A stretch of 64,000 nucleotides of DNA from NCBI RefSeq assembly GCF_027942865.1, contig NC_134527.1, forward strand, positions 6,178,976 through 6,242,975. Direction: 5' to 3'. The notes beneath the pieces are model-generated. The model was not told the DNA's origin, did no database searches, and worked only from the letters and a program-made list of their open reading frames with translations. Made by a program: the position numbers and the translations under genes. This DNA comes from Odontesthes bonariensis (taxonomy: Eukaryota; Chordata; Actinopteri; Atheriniformes; Atherinopsidae). How positions within the stretch are numbered: the first letter of the stretch is position 1; the number at the start of each line of letters is the position of its first letter. Of this stretch, positions 1-12,500 are shown in pieces.

Positions 1-2376
1 TTGTTGTAACCAACCTGCTCATCAGCATTATATGGCGTTAAGCTATTTACGGTCTAGAGATGATTACTCACTTTACCAGAGGCCTGGGGTAAACAGTAGA
101 AATGTTTACTGATGACTGCTGTGCTTTCTAAGGTTGTGCTCTCGAGCCCCCACTCTGAATTACACCTCAGAGATTCATTTAACACACACTGCTCATATTT
201 TAGTTGATAAATCACACATAAGTAAAACAGAGTACAACATTACGTAAGTTATATTAAACTAATAACCATTTATTTGAGCCCACAGTTGAAAATGATAAGC
301 CCAAACACAATGGCAAGAAATGCAGGACACTGACAAAACCTTACACAAACAAGAAAAAGAAAAATACCCGGCCGGGGTTAAGCAAAGTTATTGTGGGTAC
401 CCTGATGGCGCGCGATGGAGCTCATACAGTCTATTGACCTGAAGCGCTTACTCACAGACAGCCGACAATGTAATCCACCTCGTATCCACAAACGCAACAT
501 CCACCGATGTAACCCGAGTACCGACTCCATGACCATCCAAGGTAACGGTTCTCTGACACGAAGTAGCCTCCTCTGTTGGTCTTAACGCCGCGACCCGGTC
601 TTAACAGGCTAGCGGAGTCTCCGTAGTTGGCCGTTCGTTAGATAGCATTATCCAACTGTCAGTGTCCAACGGTAGAAAGTATCCAACTGTCAAACGGTGG
701 AAAGTGAACTAAACTTCTCAAACGAAACATAACTCATGAACTGAAACCAAACGGACACAGAAAGACGGTGTGTCGAACTGCTCTTTCTCCTAAACGTCTG
801 TAGTTGACATGTTGACTTAAAAATAACTAATTAAACTCTTTTCCAACTCGGTATCGAAAGATGTCTCTCCCGTTCACAATCCCCTCGCACGCTCCTCTTT
901 CCGTTCCCATGACAACCTGGTTACCCTGTCAACCGAACAGCAGGCCGTATAGGAAGCTATAATACTCCGTCAACAAAATAAAAGTTCATATAACAAGTTG
1001 TCTACAATGTTATAAATACAATACATTACATTAGATGCTTATTAAAACTCTTGTTTAAAACAGTGCACCAAAACATATCAACATATACTTGGCTTTAGCC
1101 AAAATTTCAGGTGTGTTACATTGTGTTTTAGTCTTCTTTGCTAAGACAGATGTGTGTGACATCTGTCCACTTCATAGGTGGATTCCTTGCTCGTGCTGTA
1201 AGTTTAAATGTGACTTGAGACTGGATACAACATTCTAAAAGGCTACATCAGTTAGAGCCACTACACGTGAAGGATGAAGGACAAGAAAGCAGCACTGACG
1301 CTGTGGGTGTTTTTTTTTTATTATTCTTTGTATGAAGCTTAATTATGTGTGTGGGAGAGACAGGAGTGAGAGCGAGAGACACTTCACGCCTCAACATGCT
1401 GTGGCATTATGTTGGTGCGTTTTGAAAGCAGTGTTGAGCATCCCATCACAGGATTTTTCGTACATTTCGGTGCGCTCCAGCTCCCAGAGGTGCATATCCA
1501 CTCATCATGCATTACTCATGGAATATGTTTTGTGTGTTTTATGTGAAACACGTGCAGCGTGAGTCTTTGGGATGGGGGGAACAGCTTAAAAAAACACCAC
1601 TGAAACGGCAAACAGCATTTTATGTCGTATCAACCACACTGCAACCAAGCTGCCGATGCATACTGAAGACCAGCATGCATAAACTGTTTCCTCAAACAAC
1701 CATTTCACCTTCTTTTTTTGCCAAGAGGTTCTCATGCGGCACTAATGGCCAAAACCAAGTGGTTGATTGTACATGACGTATGCCGCTTTTTCACCCTTGA
1801 CCTGCTCCCTTGCACTAGATCTGCCCAGAAATATTCTGTTGCCCTATCATCTGAGATATGCTTCAACCATAATCTATTTTTGGATGCCTGCAAACAGAAA
1901 GATCTGTGGGGAATTCACTGTGTTAGAGCTATGCAAAGTGGACAAATGTGTTGTTTTTTTCTGCAAAAAGTGGATGTCGAATTGGACAAAAGACTGACCT
2001 ATATAATGTGGGTGAAACCTCTTTTCTAAACAATTTGGAGTTGAAGTGTATCTAGACATTTTAATTTTTTATTTTTATAATCCTGGCTTCAAAGCTCAAG
2101 CCTGAAGAGCTCATCATGGCAACCATTGTTACCCACTTCAGTGTCTCTCCAGCAACAACACAGTGCAGATTGATGTGGGGCATTTTCCTAAAAGCACCAA
2201 CTTTATTAGGGAAGAAGCATATATCTTTAGGCTGCTTTTCATCCAAAACATCCTAATTCAGACTCTGAGAGTGAACAAATAAATTGAGCTCTACTTGGAA
2301 CAGAAGAAGCTGGTGCCATGGGCATCATAATGAGGCAGTTGTGTGCGGAGCGCCCATGCAGAGGTGGCAGTGAACT
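1..2376. other. grin1 intron 1 sequence (partial); no exon recognised
   Basis: This stretch lies 3' of the grin1 first-exon donor on the minus strand, so it should be intron 1 of that gene, continuing beyond the window. I found no second GluN1 exon in it. A GC-richer patch at about 360-960 contains short imperfect repeats around 650-705 but no recognisable domain. The open frames between 1332 and 2060 resemble no protein I know and overlap one another in different frames. Confidence 0.5.
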
Positions 2377-2378
2377 AC

Positions 2379-2642
2379 CTGACTGGAGATGAGGTCCTCG
2401 CAGACGGACAGAGCCATCTGGATGGCGTTGGGTTTGTGCGTTACAGAGATGGCGGTCAGCTTGAACTTGTCCCTGCCGTAGACCTGGTTGGCCTGAGTCA
2501 CGGCATCTTTGAAGACCTGCTCGTATCTCTTCTGACTCAGGACGGCCCCGATGTTCACGATCTTCGGTTCGCAGCCGGCCAGCGCGCAGGAGCACGAGAA
2601 GAACACCGCCAGCAGAAACAGACGCATCGTGTGGACCACCAA
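2379..2642 (-). CDS. grin1: NMDA receptor subunit GluN1, first coding exon (partial gene)
   Basis: This exon encodes the signal peptide and start of the amino-terminal domain of the obligatory glycine-binding NMDA receptor subunit, a postsynaptic ligand-gated cation channel. The 88-residue reading starts MVVHTMRLF, passes a hydrophobic signal core ([14 protein letters not shown]), then [13 protein letters not shown] and [19 protein letters not shown], which are near-identical to vertebrate GluN1. The exon ends ..SSQ at 2379 and is followed on the minus strand by the donor gtagtt (2378-2373), the known end of GluN1 exon 1. The remaining exons would lie below position 1 and are outside the window. 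The start could be 2642 or the internal Met at 2627; mammalian GluN1 also has a few residues before MRL. I cannot tell grin1a from grin1b. Confidence 0.9.
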
Positions 2643-2959
2643 ACAGCACAGTGCAGCCCGGTCGCTTTTCTCCCCGGTGGCGGGTCGGCTCGGCTCAGAC
2701 AGATGAATGCAGACACGATCCAGGTGGGCGGTGTGAGCGCGGGAGTAAGGCCAGAAAAGGGGAGATGAAGACTCAAAAAAAGAGAGAAAAGAACAGAACA
2801 GAAAAAGGAAAATAGCTAGTTATGTGCAATGCGGAGGAATGTGCATGATCATATTAAGAACAGGCTGTCAACCAGGGACATCCAAACCGCATTGTACACC
2901 CTTTTCTCTGCAGAAGTGTCCAAACCTCCTTGTGGTTGCGGAGGTAAAAAAAAAAAGAG

Positions 2960-3200
2960 TTAAATCATTGTCCGAGCTGGAAAGCGGCTGACTCCTGTGC
3001 GCTGTGTCCGGACTGATCTCACCACTGCGTCGCGGGCTGGTCGCTCCAGGCTGAGCGGCTGCTGTCCTTGGTGCTGACAGCTGTGCATGCGCGCCGCGGT
3101 GCTGCTGCGCGCTCCCGCCGCATCTTGCTCCACACTCGAGATTTTTGCGCGTTGGCGTGCTGAGCTGCTGCACCGGGGATGATGCCGGAGATGAGGCTGG
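2960..3200 (-). promoter_or_regulatory. Probable grin1 promoter / CpG-rich region
   Basis: About 350-550 bp upstream of the grin1 start codon the base composition becomes GC- and CpG-rich (gcgcgcc, cgcgg and ctcccgccg runs), unlike the AT-rich surroundings. This is the usual architecture of neuronal CpG promoters, and the RE1-like site lies inside it. The transcription start cannot be read directly. Confidence 0.5.
3058..3078 (-). promoter_or_regulatory. RE1/NRSE (REST-binding) site of grin1
   Basis: Read on the minus strand the site is TCAGCACCAAGGACAGCAGC preceded by G. This matches about 17 of the 21 positions of the RE1 consensus, including both half-sites (TCAGCACC and GGACAG) with canonical spacing. 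REST silences neuronal genes in non-neuronal cells, and mammalian GRIN1 is a known REST target with an RE1 near its start. The site lies about 420 bp 5' of the coding start in the CpG-rich region. Confidence 0.8.
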
Positions 3201-6200
3201 TCGTATAAAAAATAAATGTGCTTGTTCGAGGATGGGGGGGTAAAAAAAAAAAAAGAAAGAAACACTTACAACTGGAATCACCATGTTGTACTTAATGCGA
3301 CATGTGTTACCTGCAGGGTGACGGTTTGGCTTCAAAATGAATTTAGATCGTATTTGGTGCGACTCAGTTGAAATAAGCGTTAAAGAGCAGGTGGAGAGTT
3401 GAGCTATGAACACTGGATTTGGTGTTTTTCACATTAACCACGCAGGGCACGCGGTTTGTTTTCTGTGTGAGGACACGGAGTGAAAACAGACCGCATCTCA
3501 CGGACTGTACATATCTGCTCTGTTAAAGACACTGCTGGGAGCATCCCTGCAGCTACAGGCATGAGCAGAATCAGCCTCCCGGTTACCTTGGAAACAAGCT
3601 TTTTTTTTCCTCTCTTTTTTTTCATAAACAAGCGCGCGCTCAAAGGAGCCCTTTCATACCATGGAAATATGATGGCAAGCCGACAGTGAGTTTATTAATC
3701 TCAGCGGGACACGTCGATACAAATGACAACAACAAAACGACCGCGAAAAAATAGAGAAAAGATAAAAAAAAAAAGACTTTTTAATCTGAGAGTTTCAACT
3801 AGTCAAACAGTCGTTTATCATTTTTCCTTTGACCGCGTTTAGTCAAACAGCTCTGCTTATAGGCTTCGATTCGGGACAAGTTCTTGATGTGCCAATAATC
3901 GCAGTGATTGAAAAAAAGATGTTCAGAAATTAGGCCACGTATTTGATCCGTGTTCTGAATCCTAAATCACACAACACGGTGGTGTCTCTGTGCTCCACTG
4001 ACACCCCCCCCACCCAATAAAATCACAACGCCGAGAGAAAATCCCCAAATAAACGTCTCACAGAGAGGATTTGGAAAGTTGTTTGTTTATTGTTTCCAAT
4101 TTTACAGGCAAAGTGTCTCGTTAAAGGAGATATTGCGTAAACTTGCATGGAATATAGCCAATAACTCATATTTCATCATACACCAGAGTTTCATATCTAC
4201 ATTATCCTCCACAGAAAGCAGCAGAATGAAGCCATTTCAACATATCTGCACACACTGGTTTCACTTCAGTTGACAATACAGTCAGTCTTAAAAAAATAGA
4301 GTTTTTGAATACATATTTGTCTGTAAAGATGTAGACTCAAAGAAGTAGCCCAGTCAATATGTCACCAGATAAATATGACTGGATGCAGAGGAAGACACAT
4401 TTCTGAAGGCAACGGACTGATAATGTTGTTTCAAAGGGGAAATCTTTTGGAGCTTTTAAGAGCTGAAAATCCAAAAATATCAGACAGCAACACTGTTTAT
4501 GTGCATCCGTCTGAGTTTGGGATTTTGGCTCTGAGCTGATCCTCTGTGACTCAGCCTGGAAAGATTCATTTTAAAAGACGATTTTCCTCCTCAGCTGGAT
4601 AAACAAAAACCCTGGAAGGACGAAACACACTCCCTTCAAAAATGTCAGTCTCACAGACCGCGCATGAAAAGCCTTTTCTTACCATCAAGACCCTGAAAAC
4701 AACTGGGAAAAAAAAGTTATAAAATTAAACAGAGCACCAAATGATAATCCCTCCAAGCCTGAGCATAACTGCCACGACCAGTTTGGCCTCAACTGTGTGA
4801 AGGCTGCTTATTAGATGAGCTCTCCTGCGCCTCTCTCCCAGCCCAGTCATCCACTACTCATAGACAATAAAGATGGAGCAATCTACCCTCCAGCCATTTT
4901 GGAATAATTTGGCTTGTTTGCTGCTGCAACAACTCAGCACAGAGTCAAACACAAAAAAACTTTTGAGACTTTGAATACTTCAGAAAAACACACAAAAATG
5001 AGCGCAGTCAAATGAGCACACAGCGACCATGGCAAGCATTTTAGGGTACACGCACTAATCCATCCAAAGATGTAGAACACACAGAGGCTCCACCCACACA
5101 GTTCTCTACCAGGCAAGGAAAGTGTTCAGTTTGTGTGTGTGTGTGGGTATTACTCACACTGTGGCTACCTAAATCATTTACAGAGTCACATTTTGGAGGC
5201 CTGTCTCCCTTATTGGGACAAAAAGCAAGATTCCATGATGACTTTAAGGTCACAACAGTGTTGGGTTAAGCAGCATTATCTGTGGAGAATCCCAGCATAG
5301 GAGTCCTGAATATGTGCAGAACATCTGATTTTGATGGCAGAAACCTGAATACGGTTTTATTCTAGTTTTAAAAGCCTGATATGCCATCTGTGCTAACTCT
5401 GGTAGAAACCAGGACATGGCATGGAAACATCTGAACAAAGGTGTCGTTGCATTCCCTGTTGGTAAAGATCAGAATATTGAGAGCCAAAGTTAGAGACTTC
5501 TCATTATATTCTCAAGGTTTCACTTGTGTGAACTCTAAATCCTGAAAACTTGGATACTAGTTTGCCCTCAAATGCATTTATAGACTGTATAAAAATAGTG
5601 AACGTCTCTGAATGTGAAGGTCCCTTTGCATGAAGCACTTTACTTGCTTATAGTTGTCGGACTTCTGCTACATGGAACCTGACAGTGTGCCACTCGAGCT
5701 GGAATCATAACAGTCTATGCTCTGCCAATGCTTTTACAGAAATGACGAGGCTTTGCAATTTAAGTGCCTCGAGGAGTCATCTACAGATGGATGTCTGCCT
5801 ATCTGATGTGTTTTTCGTGTAGTGTGAAGTTCTTGCATAAATTATAGATGCATGAGCCTAGAGTTCTCCCTTGCTTGCTTGTCCCAATGTCGAGCTGAAG
5901 TGATTATGTTGCAGAGAGCACAAAGACTTCCAGAATTACCTCTGAAACTGCAGGCCTGACCGATACGGATACATCTTTGGTTTCACATTGGGGAGGCCTG
6001 CTTACTACACATTTGGGATTTAGTGATTGCACTGGAAAAAATGCCCCTCCAAAAATAAGTAAAAAAAACAACAAATACAAGACGTTTTGCTTGAAATAAG
6101 CAAAATAAATCTGCCAAATGGAACTAGTGAAAATTGGTTTGTCCAGATTTCTTGAAATAAGATGTGATTTTTAGGACTTTTGAGATAAAGGTGATCTTGA

Positions 6201-9200
6201 AATTAGCTTAAAAACCTCTTCAAATGTAAAAAAAAGCTTGTTTCATGTTAAATTTCATAATATAATCTTATATTAAGTGTAATGAGATATTTTGTCTATA
6301 AATGAGACAAATATACTCTGTAAGACTTTGATTTTTTCCAGTGGGAGTGAGTCAATCATGTGAGAAGAAAATAAAAGTTAAAGTTGAGAGTACAAGTACA
6401 TCAACTACGAAAGAACAAAAGCGCAAAGAGGACTCAGTTCCAGCTTTCACCAGTGCTCACGTTGCATGAGGAACATGGATGTAAAGGTTTAGATTAGCAG
6501 GTGAAGTTTCCTAGGTGTGCCCTGAGGGAAGATCAAGGGGATTTTTGTTGCTAAGAATATACAGTTGAGACAGCACGGGGTGACCGAGCTGTTCACGTAG
6601 GAAGTAGGCCAAGATGAGACCCAGACAGATATGAGGAGTTTTGATCTTAAGTCAATCGTCCATTAAGTGGAGCACCAAACCCTACAGAGCTGCGTCACTC
6701 TTCAAAGACAAAGCAAATCAGAGGTGTGCTAAATGATAACATGCAGGAATTCTACCTATGTAGGAGTTTGTCTAGCTTCTGTCTCACTTTAAATTGGTCT
6801 TTTAAAGATAACATCTACAGTAAAATAGCTGAAATACAGGCCTTATTCAGGATCTAAAGAGGAAGGGAAAAGTTTGGAACAACCAGGTCAATTGAACTGA
6901 CAGACAATAAATTAGGTAAATAAACTGAAGAACAAATTACATTTCATGAAAAAAACATGTCATCTTGTTCTAAATTCAATCCAATTTCTGTTCCACTATG
7001 CCAAAATGCATGACTGCACATCCAATGTCACTTACTGTCAGTGATATGAAAAACAGCTGACTTTTATTATATTAATTGCCACAAAAGTAGGGCAGAAATG
7101 GAGAAGCAGATGGAGGGTTTTAGCGTTACTGTTAGTCTGCCAACTAAGCAAGTGTGCCAATGCAGAGCTCGTATCTGTTCCTCTTCCTGAGAGATCTCAG
7201 AGTAAAGCAACCCAACTGTGATCATAGATGTGAGCATGGATGTTCCTTCTGTTACCTCTGAAGATGGTTGGAGTCTTTGGCCCGGCTCAAGATGCCAGTG
7301 CAGTGGTGGTGTAGAGTGCCAAAGCAGTTAAGTTACGGGGGGGTGATGCAGTGATATCTGCATAGCTTGCTGCAGATGGAGCACTCACGTCGACTGCAGC
7401 CAGGCAGATCGTTTGATCAGCCCCACCTGTTGGTGTTTGTGTGCCTACTTTGTGATTCTCATCACAACTATCCTGATGTTTGTGCTGGAAAGAAGCTGTC
7501 CCATTCTTTTGGTTTCATGCTCCCTTGGTCATGTAAGGCATCAACAGTAGGATCAGCCTCCCTTTGTAGCTGGCAGATGATTTTCCTTTCGTATAACATC
7601 TTAATTCTCAGTGTCAAAAAGTTTTGTATCAGCCGTCCTTCATGACAGCGCACATACACGCAAACTCAAAACTTTAGCAGTGCTCATTACAGCAAGTCTA
7701 CTTTCTTCCCGAGTAGGGCTCAAGAGGCTCAATTATCGATGCAATACTTCAGCGTTACAAAGCAACACAATTATCCCATGTCACAAACTAAGATAAGAAA
7801 AGTATCCTCACAAATAAGGAGTGCTGAGCCTCGGAGAAGTGCCACAGACTAAGCCGAGCAGTGAGCATTTCATGCTTATGTTAACGTATTCAGAGCAATG
7901 AAAAGCTTTTTGCAAAAATGCACGAGTAAGCACATTAGAGCAGAGGAGACATCTCAAGATGAGCCCTATTAATTACATTTTAATATTGAGAAGCGACAGA
8001 GGAGAGGAGTTCATCTGATACTCATAAGAAGTATTGTGCGTTTTGACATAACATCATCAACACAGAAAGCTGAATATGATCATTCTTATACATTTGTCAC
8101 ATTTCCAAGCAGAGTAAAATTGCAATTTTCAGATAGTGATTACATCATAAACGTGGACCACATGCACCCAGACTATTTAAACTAAATCAAACACTGTTAA
8201 ACTTCTGAAAAGGACCATAAATATACAGCATGGGTGTATTCAGATCAACAGTTTTCTAAGTAATCCCTGTCCAAAGGAGAAAAGCTTTATGTATAGTACT
8301 GCTACACATCACATGTTACACTACAGATGTACAAGAAGTATTGGTTTCAATGTACTAGCAAAAAAAAGCCATCTTCATTTTGGAGATGAGAAAGTAGACA
8401 CCTCAGCCTTATTCAATTTATTTCTTTTTTAATATTCAATGAGTGTGAGTACAACGGAAATCACAATCATCGCCAGTACTCACTTTATTATTTGTTGCAG
8501 CACCATCTCACTTATTATTGTTGTTGAAGGCCAGCATTTTGGGGGAAAACTTATAAAGTGGCACAACACTGATAGCCACAATGAAAAAGCTCTTAAAAGT
8601 GACCCGTTTGTTCCTTCCGGAGGTCTCTGTCTGTGGCAACATGAGAAAGAATATCAAGAGTCTGATTTCCGTTGCAATTTTTGATCAACATTTGAAAGAA
8701 ACAACAAAACATCCACAAACACATAAAAAGACTCACGGTCGCTTCAGATTACTTTTACCCGTTTCAAAGAAGACTCGATTTGCTTTCAGAGGCATGAAAA
8801 CAACTTCACGAATCGCATCCGGCTTTCAGTGGTGTGACTCAGCAGCTGTTTCTGCTCTGAAATCCCATCACTGACTGGTATCCTCCCAGATATGATACAA
8901 TATCCCAGAATTTCCTAGAGACTAAAGTAATTCCTGAAGAGGAGCTTTCTCCAGCTTCCTTTTGTGCACATCCACCGCAGTTGTTTTCTTCCTTTATGAG
9001 GTTTCTTTCTGGTTGAGACAACTATTTAATCTTCTGTATTGCAACCACAAGTAATGCAGCCTATACTGCCAACCTCTGGTGATACGATACAGACAAATTC
9101 ATTTGCTTGAAACCAGTCAATGGAAGACTGACTTTTCTCTTCTTGTTTGTTTGTCTCTGGGTTTTTTAGAGGCCTTTCAAAAGCAAAAAACAGTTATTAG

Positions 9201-9519
9201 CATTATGCAAAGTACTGTGCCTCCGACGACTTCTTTGTGTTCTTACTTTGATTTCTAGCACTAGTCCATAGAATGTCACATTAATGGGTTACATTCACTT
9301 AGGAAGGTGCACTTCAGGTGCTTATGTTTATAAGGCTTGACAACATCCTCTTGGATCAAACCAAGAACGGGAGGTTACAATTTAAAATGAGGTTTTACTC
9401 AACAAATGAGCAAACAAGGCAAAAATGAAAGATAAAAAAATCTAGCGTCGACCCCCCTCCACTGAGAGACTGTGTCAATCCTGACCTGACATATTCTCGG
9501 TGGAACTGGATGAGGGAGG
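3200..9519. other. Intergenic DNA between grin1 and nvd
   Basis: I see no gene here. The open frames are short, lack splice-compatible homology and match no family I know. The only structured element is the terminal-inverted-repeat transposon at 6030-6343. A short GT microsatellite lies near 5133-5145. Untranslated 3' sequence of nvd should occupy the rightmost part, but no canonical AATAAA was found immediately 3' of the nvd stop. Confidence 0.6.
6030..6343. mobile_element. Non-autonomous DNA transposon, CACTGGAAAAAAT family, copy 1
   Basis: The element begins CACTGGAAAAAATGCCCC and ends ATTTTTTCCAGTG, so its ends are terminal inverted repeats. The interior (ccaaaaataagtaaaaaa, cttgaaataag, agcttaaaaacctcttc) recurs almost verbatim at 15434-15847 and 34968-35412. 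Compared with those copies, this one has an internal deletion of roughly 100 bp. No coding capacity is visible. The superfamily is uncertain because no convincing target duplication was seen. Confidence 0.85.
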
Positions 9520-12500
9520 TTAGAAGTCTAAAGTGTCCCGCTGGTACTGCAGACGTGGGCTGTTCTCACTGTAAAACTGACTGTACCAGCGCCTGTGCTT
9601 CCGGATGGCAGAGTCCTCTTTCACCAGGAGAGGCTTGGAGACGTATTTCTTATTGTTCCAGATCATCACGTCGCGCTCAAACTGCACACAGAACAAAAAC
9701 AGGAGAGTTTGAGAAGCATTTGACAAGACTTGTGCTGACTTGCTGCATTAAATTATCATAGCTTATCAGCAGGGAGGGGATCTGTGAAAAGTGATGTTGA
9801 TTAAATGTCACTCCACAGTAACTCCGTCAGCTGCTGAGATTTGACCTTTCAGTGAGAACTCCCCATCTCTTACCGTGTTTGAAAATGGCTTTTCTTTGGT
9901 GTCAATGCCACAATAATAAACTTTGAAAGGGAACATCTGTTGCCATCTTCATCTATCATGGTTTAATCAACTGATAGATAAGCAGTATATACAGTAGTTA
10001 AGAGCTTTGGAGCTGCTTCACAAACATAAATTCCCCTTTTATCGTGAGGCTATTTACTAGTTCTTCCCTCTTGTGACTGTGTTCCTTCACCATTCAGCTA
10101 ATTATCAGGTTTAATGAGAGCTATTTACACCTTTTCTGTGACTGTGTGGTGTTACTTCTGGCATCAGTGAGTGAACATTGCACCCGATGATCTCTCCAAA
10201 TTAGGGAAATTCTGAATTAGAACTTTAATAGATAAATTTGAATGTACACATGAGAAATAAATAAATTAAATCAAAAGTTATGCAACAGCCTGTTGTTGTT
10301 GTAAAAGAGGCTGACTCAGAGTTAACCCCGTAGTAAATGTGCATTAACAGCTTGGTGGAGTGGCAGCACAACTAAACAATCTCACACTATGCTACTATGT
10401 CTGTAACCGTAGGCGAGAGGAACGTACTGCACCTGAATACACTCAGCTTTGAGAATGAATTTGGGCACCAGAGCTGGAATGTTGGACTGATAAAAGATTT
10501 TGTGAGACACACACTGCAACAGAGGCTCCACAGGAGTCACACTTTGGATGATCACGCCTCGTCCCAAGAAACTGTGTTCAAACTGCAGAAACACTATCCC
10601 TGGACCCACCTGAAACATATACAAATGAAACAAAGCTTTCAAAAAAATATGAAAACATGTACAGCATTGTGCAGTGAAGTTGTCGACTGTTGTGTGAAGT
10701 ACCTATGAGTAGTCAATATGCTACCTGCAGTCGGACAGCTCTCGGTTGAGGAAAATAAGCGAGGAATTCTGACTGGGGAGCAAAGGCCACGAAAGAGGGA
10801 ATTTTCCCCATCGAACACAACCTAAACCTCAAAAACTTCATAGTGGTTGGAGTGAATGCTGTATATAGTTAACGAGTTAGCGACAGATTTACTTTGTCAC
10901 TTTTTTCTCAACCAAAGAACATCTGTGTCGATCCGCATCACTGCATGCACAGTGGCTGCCGAATGGATCCTGCCACTGATTAGCTGAGTTTGTCGGGAGT
11001 TACTGTCAGCTCACTGCTGCGATTACTTTTCCAAAGACTAGAAAGACTGTAAGTGTTTGTGCCTTTCCAGGCTGATCCCTCATTTTATTGTCTTGTTGTT
11101 GGTATTTTGGGATCAGAACAAACTGACTTTTGTGAGTCGAAGCAGATCAGCAGGCAGTGCAGGCATTGGCAGATGCAGCAGAGGGCTGTTACATTCACCA
11201 TTTCAACAGTGTTTGCTCAAATCATTGTGGAATTGCTGGGATTTAAGCTGTTTTAGATCATTTACTATGTGCAAATGTACGTCTCTGTGATCCCTCTTGT
11301 GAGTAGCTCTGAGCTCAGCTCCCTTAAAAGAAATCCTCTCTGACTCTTCAAACTGAGAACACTCAGACTGCGGATAAGGCCCTGACTACTCATAAGTACC
11401 TCACACAGTCACAATGAAAAAAAAGAATATACCTTTCTATGAACAAAACTGAATAGTAATTGTCAAATACAAACGCATTTACATGCATGAGTAAAGCAAT
11501 GACTACAGTTTTTAATGCATCTCATCTCACTCTTGCCTGTATTAGAATGATAATTTCCTTGCCTGCAACATGTGCATTTGGTTTTCTGGAATGCTGCTCA
11601 GTAGCTCTTCACAACTGTTTGAACTAGAAACATAAGTGGTTTCAGGATATATCTTTTCTCCATATGCAGCTCACTAGATGAGGCAAAAACTCACCGGATG
11701 CACACCGTTCTCGCAAGCTAAAAAGTGTGCATCAGACAAGTTTCTCTCTGATACAGACCCATATTTCTACATCAGGCATTTATGATTTATTACTTTAAAT
11801 CCTTAACTCAAGTATTTTAGGCTATAAAATGACTTCAGCGGTTGCACAATGATATAAAAAAAAACCAACAACAGTAAAATACAACAGCCAACTAAAGTAA
11901 TACAGCTAAAAAACTGCACTACACCTTCCAGATTTACTGTACCTGTCGGGCCACGACATGAACATCTAGCAGAGGCCAGTGATAGCCAAACACAGTAAGC
12001 GTATGTTTTATCGCCATCTGCGAGCAATGCTTGTTGGGCTCCAATTCTGGCTCCCATTGAACCTTAAAGAGGAAACCAAGGAGGGAACCAACAGAGGCAT
12101 TCAGACACAGCAATACTTTGGCCACTAACATCATCATGCTAACAGTTAAAAAAATGAAAAGGCTGAACACTTTTTAAAAGTTCATCTGTTAAAATGCTAT
12201 AAATTCAGCTGCCCACAAACATTTAGGGAAGTTTGCTTGGTTTCTTTTGCTGATAAAGTCCTTTACCTTCCAGTCGTGTCGCAGAAATTCCCAGGCTTTG
12301 CTGTTTATGTAGCGCAGATCTACTCCGCCGATAATTCCCGGGGTGTGCAGGTGATCGATGTGAGCTATGTCTCCTGCATTTTCAGGAATCTCCTAAATGG
12401 AAGAGATGCAGGGCAGTGTCACAATGAGATGAAATCTTCTCTGCCTTTATTCATGCAGTAAATATGGAAGCAAATGAAACCCTCCAGGCTCTCTGGAATA

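Noticed and set aside
2343-2768. 141-codon plus-strand frame opposite grin1 exon 1
   Set aside because: Antisense shadow of the conserved GluN1 exon.
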